From positions 40,670,658-40,734,657 of the forward strand of contig CM064433.1 of assembly GCA_032690845.1 (NCBI GenBank): DNA of 64,000 nt, written 5' to 3'. The translations under genes were made by a program, and so were the position numbers. Positions 58,663-64,000 of the stretch are shown here, one piece after another. Source of the stretch: Eleusine coracana subsp. coracana. Lineage: Eukaryota; Streptophyta; Magnoliopsida; Poales; Poaceae. How positions within the stretch are numbered: position 1 is the first letter of the stretch; each line of letters opens with the position of its first letter. The notes below the pieces were generated by a model, which saw nothing but the letters and a program-made list of their open reading frames with translations, was not told the DNA's origin and searched no databases.

Positions 58663-58886
58663 CTCCCTCTGTTCATATTTAGATATCGTTTTAGAGTTGG
58701 ACACGGGAAATAAAGAGAAGTAAAAAGATGGATGTATAGAAAATGAGAAGGAGAGAGATAGGCATAAAAATATAGTGAAAAAAAGAATATTATATTAAAA
58801 AGAGAGAAATGTGTATTAGAAAGCAAGAATGATATGCAATTAGAGAAAACTTAAAAACCTTAGAATGATATGTGAATATAAATGAG
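58663..58886. mobile_element. Stowaway-type MITE (224 bp)
   Basis: The left end CTCCCTCTGTTCATATTTAG and the complement of the right end CTCATTTATATTCACATATC are inverted repeats. TA flanks both sides (58661-58662 and 58887-58888). Confidence 0.7.
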
Positions 58887-59278
58887 TAGATAGTAATCAC
58901 CATTTTACCTCGTGCTTGCGCACTGCTGCGGAGCCTCGGCAAGCTCGTAGAGCTCTGTGGCCGCGGCAGAAATAGAAAATTAGCGGGACGTCAGCCACCA
59001 ACAAGTTGCCGATGCTCATTTTCACGACCGTAGTCGATACATCGCTGGAGCTTCGTAGTCGATACTTCTTTTGTTTATATCAAGGATATGCTAAGACTCT
59101 GCCCGCAAAAAAAAAAAAAAAGTGCTAAGACTCCCTACGCCGAAGAAAAGAAAGGAGGCAGAAACGATCTGTGGGTCAATGCTGATTTTTTTAATGGAAT
59201 AAATGACACAAAATATCAGCCCTTCCTTTGTTGACGAATGGTACAGATGTTGGCTAATGTAGAGGAGAACCTCTTTAC

Positions 59279-59812
59279 TAGGAATGGCAGTGGGTCGGAT
59301 GGAGCAAAAATCCACTCATTATAAAAAATATTTTAGGTGGAAATTAACCTCCACACCCATACTCATGGGTGGAAATTGAGACCCACACCCGCACCCATCG
59401 GGTTTCGGGTGGGTGTCGGGTGCCCATCAGATTTTATATGTAATATGAAAAACATCTCCAAATAAGTATTTTAACGAGGTCATAAATGCATAATATCTAT
59501 ATATGTCACAACAATCAATAAAAATGAGTCATATATATGTACTTAGGCAATTGTACATAAAATCTTAATAATTTAGTCTCACTCTCATCATATTTATATT
59601 TATTTAGGATTAGCTTATTATAAGATGAGACTAAATTTTATATTTAAGTATGTTTCGGGGCCCAACGGATCACCCATGGGTGAGAATAAAACCCACACTC
59701 GTACGCGGGTCAGATACGGATGACACTCATGAGTGAAAAATTAGACCCACGCTCGCACTTGTCGGATGTAAAACCCATCAGATCCGCACCATGGACGAAA
59801 TTGCCATTCCTG
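59279..59812. mobile_element. Non-autonomous hAT element (534 bp)
   Basis: Termini TAGGAATGGCA and (complement) CAGGAATGGCA. The flanks CTCTTTAC (59271-59278) and CTCTCTAC (59813-59820) are an 8-bp target duplication with one mismatch, as hAT elements make. The interior has short repeated CCCACACCCGCACCCAT-type phrases in both orientations. No transposase. Confidence 0.75.
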
Positions 59813-59899
59813 CTCTCTACATGGAGTACTGTAATGCAGACGATATCGAGGTGCCTGTTGCCACAGTAAACTACGGATCGAGACGCGATTCAGTAGCGG

Positions 59900-61081
59900 C
59901 CGCCGTCCAATTTGCGTGGACGGCTGAGATTCCTCAACATCTTCGATTCTCCTTCCTCGCCGTGCGTCGTCGTCCCGGGACCGCGCAGATCCTCGGGCTC
60001 TCCCTCTCTCACCTGGCCCTCCTCTCCAATTTGCACATGGCGCCCCCTACTTGGCGCGGCGTCAAGCGCTGCTTCGGCGTCGAGTGGCCCGAGCAGATCT
60101 GAGGGATCCGCCTCTGCGCCGCCGAGTCCGGTGGCCTCGCCCTCGCCCCGTGCTCCGACACGAGGTTCAGCAGATCTCATGGAGTGACTGAAGACGGCGA
60201 GGGTGCGGCTGCAGCCGCTCTCATCCTCGCGCCCTCCTTCCACGACGACCGAAGGCAGCTCGAGCTCGTCGCCATCCCCAACCCCGGAGGAGGTGCCCGG
60301 CACGCATCCGCGAGATGCAGGCAAGGTCGTCTAGGAGATGCAAGGTTGGGAACCATCCTTATGTGCTCCGCCTTACGTAATATTGATAATTCGCATCTAG
60401 AGTAGGGTGCCTGTTGCATTGGTTAGACTGATCGTGGTCACGCTTCCGATGCCCATGAGGTGCCTGTTGCGTTGCTCATAAGAAACCGCGTATCTATATT
60501 CAGTTAACAATGTAATCAGCATCTAGTAAAATATCATATTTCAATGTCAAATAAGTGTAACTGAAAATGGTCTCTATGATCTTCAGTTGTTGTAAACAAA
60601 AGGTGTGAGTTGCCTGCCAATTCAATAAAACTGAAAACATGTGAATTGTTTTTATCTAATGCGAACATGCTCTGAAAACAACCAGATAGGAAATCTTTGT
60701 TGGTGAACTTTTTAACCTGTGCAACGCTTAATCATCCCAGATTGTGTTTGATCTGGCACTCAGAGATATCGGCGATCTGCAGGGCATGACATTGGAAGCT
60801 GCTGGTAGCCTGCCACATCAGAGTGGAGCAGTTCTAAAGGAGCAGGTAACCATATGCCCACCAGTCCATTAGTGTGTGCTCACATTTTAATAACTTTATA
60901 AAACATACTTTACGCTTTCTAGTTAATACCTGGAAATTTCAATAAGAATGAAGTTTTTATATATATATGTTTGTTTACCATCCAAACGTATGTATTTTTC
61001 CATTCATTACTTGGCTTTCTGAATGCCTTTGTTTTTGTGCCTAAGATCTAGTATGCGGCAACAGATATTGATGCATGGGAG
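59900..61081 (+). pseudogene. Unidentified spliced gene fragment
   Basis: A GC-rich block at 59900-60310 has overlapping open frames on both strands (59791-60102, 59912-60187 and reverse 60324-59890), so the true frame is uncertain. Two internal exons have good splice signals. The first is 60741-60845, after ATCCCAG and before GTAACC. The second is 61052-61081, after TCTAG and before GTAAGT. They join in phase without a stop (I-V-F-D-L-A-L-R-D-I-G-D-L-Q ... K-E-Q then Y-A-A-T-D-I-D-A-W-E). I do not recognise the family. No downstream exon was found before the Helitron at 61205, so the gene is probably truncated. Confidence 0.4.
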
Positions 61082-61204
61082 GTAAGTTCAGATTGTAAAA
61101 AGGATCTCTGGACTCTGGTTGTTGTCTAGCATGCTAGAATGGTTAAATGAATGTAATCTGAATGGACTATTGGTAGCCATATCTAGCAGTTACTTTATTT
61201 TGTA

Positions 61205-62132
61205 CTAGCAAAGTGTCCGTGTGTTGCTACGGGTTTAAAAAATATAACACTCTTTATGATTTAAACGTAAATTATTTATATAATATAATTGTTGACATTT
61301 TTTACATGAAAGATCATATTTATATTACTGTTGGTGCTTTTTAGTGTACCATTTTATGTCTTTTCCATCATTTTTCACCGTATTCTTATCATAAATATTT
61401 TTTTTGCCTCTAATATTAACGATTTTCATATGTAGTGTCATTTGAATGCTATGTTGCAAAATTAAATGAAATGACATTAAAAAAATGCTCAAATATGAGA
61501 AGTATCGATATTAAGCTCAACTCGTCATGTAAAAAGGGCTTCCCACAAGCTTATGACGTCTATGAGACACCACTAGACTTCTATGAAGCCCAACATGTAA
61601 GAACAAGGTCGTGATCCAATGGCTAAAGATTTTTAGAAACTTTATCCGAAAGAAAAAACCAATTCACGCATAATAGAAACAGCACTGCATTGCGACACGA
61701 TTTTGGACTTAAAAACGTGCTCTAATGAGAAAAGTTTAAACACGAAAGTTGTAGATCTCGTCAAGATATTTTTGGAACATATATGGATCATATTATTTGG
61801 ACTTCAGAGCTAGGAGATATGGGCCTCGCACAGAAACCTGCACAAAGGAGTCCGAATCAGAACAAATATTTTTGCGTCATAAATTTGGAAACCAAAACGG
61901 TGGACTCTTGACTTCCATTGAAATCAAAGTTGTAGAACGTTTCGAGGGCTATGACATAGAGTCCTAGTTTGCCTCATTTGAACTCCGGATGAGGGATTTA
62001 TGACTTTTGGAATTCAGTGCTTGATATATGGAAGGTACGAAACCGATTTGGATTCTATCTATAACTTTATGCGCGTACGGCAGATTTTTTGATGGCGTGA
62101 ACGTTTCCACCTAAATTAATATGTAGTAGAGA
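61205..62132 (-). mobile_element. Complete non-autonomous Helitron (928 bp)
   Basis: On the reverse strand it starts TCTCTACTACATATTAAT at 62132 and ends CTAG at 61205, with a CCGT/ACGG hairpin about 10 bases before CTAG. It lies between A and T (A61204 and T62133 on the forward strand), as Helitrons do, with no target duplication. No Rep/helicase ORF. A second 3' end of the same family is at 43451. Confidence 0.75.
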
Positions 62133-62300
62133 TTGTGAGCGAATGTATGAATGCTCGAATGAATGAATGTGATATGAAAGAAAGGCCTGTTGCTTGCTTC
62201 TAATCCTTTGTTGCTTTTGAGATAGAAAAAGGCCCTGTTATCTCTAATCTGTAAGCAGAGCAGACTAGAGGTAACAAAGTTTTTTTTTAAAAAAACTCAT

Positions 62301-62491
62301 CACAGTGGCGGTGTGCTAAGGTCAGCGCACAACCTCAGGTGATGTCAGCAGCGCAGCCGCCGGACCACGATATCTGTGGTGTTGCTCCCAAGCGCCACTG
62401 GTCTCAGCCGCTCCGTAGCTTAGTGGCGGCTCGGAAAACCGCCAATGAAGTCTGTTTTCCACTGCCACCAAAAGCTTATTCTGTAGTAGTG
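62301..62491. mobile_element. CACTA-like terminal fragment
   Basis: The right end TGTAGTAGTG is the complement of CACTACTACA. Subterminal GTGGCGGY/GCCGCCAC motifs occur in both orientations. The left end CACAGTGGCGGTG is imperfect, and the flanking triplets (CAT and TAA) do not match, so this is truncated or rearranged. Confidence 0.5.
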
Positions 62492-63164
62492 TAAATAACC
62501 TGTTGCTGCATGTAAGACCTCTCCAAATTTTTGTTTTTGGTTAAAACCAGTTCGTTTTCTAAGTTACTCAACAGTGCACAACCCTCCATTAGACCTGTAG
62601 TGTTTGGGCAGTAAAAGGTGCAGAACTTGCACCGGGGCTGGGGCATGGAGCAGCAATGAGCACTTATGTAGGAAACACAATATTAAATTCTTGAAGCCTG
62701 GAGATAGGACGAATATATGAAAATTTAAGCTATATTTTGGTCAGTATAGTTATACCAATTAGGTTGACTTATGAAATACAGTATTGAATTATTGGAGCTA
62801 GGAGACAGGACGAGAAGAGTAGAAGACATGAAAATTTAGGCTATGTTTTGGTTTCCCATGTTAGAGGGCGTTGTGAAATAATATCCTTATAACTGCTATA
62901 CCCAAGGTTTGAGTATGTCTGAGGACAATTTTTCATTCTGTTCTTGTCTTTTGAAAGTGAAAAACAATACAAAAATAAATAGAACTGACTATGGGGCTGT
63001 TTTTCCAATATTTAGCATTTGCACCTCAATACAAATTTTTAGAGTATAATGACACCCGGTTCAAAATAAGGAGTTTGGTGCTTTGTTCTGGTTAAGCTAC
63101 ATTTAGAAGTGGTATTATGTTAGATGTTTACAAAGCTCCATTATTGGAAGCATTTATCCCTATT
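62492..63164. other. AT-rich spacer
   Basis: Two short phrases are locally repeated (GAGATAGGACGAATATATGAAAATTTAAGC-like text at 62700 and 62808). Otherwise nothing recognised. Confidence 0.35.
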
Positions 63165-64000
63165 AGTGATGAATTGTACAACACTGGCTTATTCATAGTT
63201 TTGTAGGAACTTTTGTGTAGTACAGACATGAAGGAGAGTAACTAGGAATTATTATATAACACAAGGTGTGATGTTTTCTCTTGGCTGTAGTGTATTTATT
63301 TTTTGCTAAGACAATTTTCTGATGTATTTATTCCTATGCTATTTTGTTATGTAGATATGAGAGTTAACAAGAAAAGAAAACTTTGATTAATGATTCCTGT
63401 ACAGCATTAAGTTACCATCAAGGTCAATTATGGCACGTACAGCGATTTGATTAGGTGAGCTTTATATAGCTTCTGGGAGCAGCATATTTACTTCTGCAGA
63501 GCTATAAGCAGAAGTACTAACAATGAGTTGCAGATCGATCTATTTTGAATTTTTCATAATGATGTCTGTATTTTAAAGTTATATTGCAAACAGATTTGAA
63601 AAGAAAAAAGAAATTGCTAGAATCTATGGTTGTCAAGTTGCTATCTTTATGTCCTGACAAACCTGTGGCTGTTTGGTACTGTGTACATCTATGTGCATCG
63701 TCCTCATTCCACTGTATTATGTGCTGGTTTTCAGTATTCGACTTCAAGGTTAGACATTGGAGAGGATATTCATAAGACAAATATGGCCAAGCGTGCAATA
63801 CCAGATGAGCAGAGAAAAGATAGAAATTAAAAAAAAAACTACGTGAGATGGGTGATGTGTGCACATGTTGGTTGGATGTGCATTGTGATTATCAAGCAGC
63901 TGCTGCTTTGAACACCGAGAGTTTGGACCTCGTTAAAGGAAGCTGAGAGTGGTTCGTGACCTTGAATATTGCTATTCGGTTAGTCCTATGTTTACACAAC
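63165..64000 (+). repeat. Start of a third kinase-cluster unit
   Basis: Colinear with 32531-33425 through to the window end. By position in the other unit, a kinase upstream region and exon 1 might follow beyond the window, but this cannot be seen. Confidence 0.65.

Noticed and set aside
1..64000. CRISPR arrays, bacterial operons, rRNA or tRNA genes
   Set aside because: No regularly spaced identical repeats with unique spacers, no Shine-Dalgarno organised ORFs and no rRNA- or tRNA-like sequence were seen. The only tRNA-related match is the retroelement primer site at 10864.

Overview
This window is nuclear DNA of a grass, most likely a panicoid or andropogonoid cereal relative. The evidence is GC-rich intron-poor genes beside AT-rich spacers, nested Ty3-gypsy and Ty1-copia elements, CACTA ends with the TTTGCCGAGTG subterminal repeat, Stowaway and Tourist-type MITEs, Helitrons with the grass-type 3' hairpin, and grass-expanded gene families (MATH-BTB, non-RD receptor-like kinases). 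No bacterial or organellar signature was seen. Transposable elements fill well over half of it.

Layout. 0-2.1 kb: the end of a Tekay-type LTR, the decayed last exons of a receptor-like cytoplasmic kinase (copy 1), then a hAT transposase relic. 2.1-7.6 kb: an unrecognised reverse-strand ORF with one stop, a frameshifted MATH-BTB gene, a CACTA end, a complete 988-bp CACTA element with GC-rich cargo, and a second MATH fragment. 8.5-10 kb: an LTR fragment and a second hAT relic. 10.2-30.4 kb: a retrotransposon nest. Copia gag/protease at 10.2-13.1 kb is interrupted by a 4-kb reverse-strand Tekay-type solo LTR (13.1-17.15 kb). The 3' end of a SIRE-like copia follows, and its 3' LTR is split by an 8.1-kb Tekay element (19288-27388) with an exact GGCTT target duplication. 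An inverted relative of the copia LTR closes the nest.

31.8-39.8 kb holds the only apparently intact kinase gene (copy 2). Six exons can be joined in frame into about 373 codons, with a 3.5-kb intron full of transposon debris. Its upstream region is duplicated, and a third unit enters at 63.2 kb, so the window crosses a tandem kinase cluster. 40.6-42.9 kb carries an intact single-exon armadillo-repeat gene with an internal 690-bp duplication.

45.0-57.0 kb is a reverse-strand Ty3-gypsy element of the Tat lineage (gag, protease, RT, RNase H, second RNase H, integrase). Its 5' LTR is missing. An antisense ORF of the PF04195 type runs on the forward strand behind its own TATA-like box. 57-63 kb holds LTR-like debris, a long-inverted-repeat MITE, a Stowaway, a hAT MITE with an 8-bp target duplication, an unidentified spliced gene fragment and a complete 928-bp Helitron.

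Only the kinase at 34.6-39.8 kb and the ARM gene look functional. All retroelement ORFs are broken by stops or frameshifts. Family calls rest on motifs read by eye; no database search was possible.
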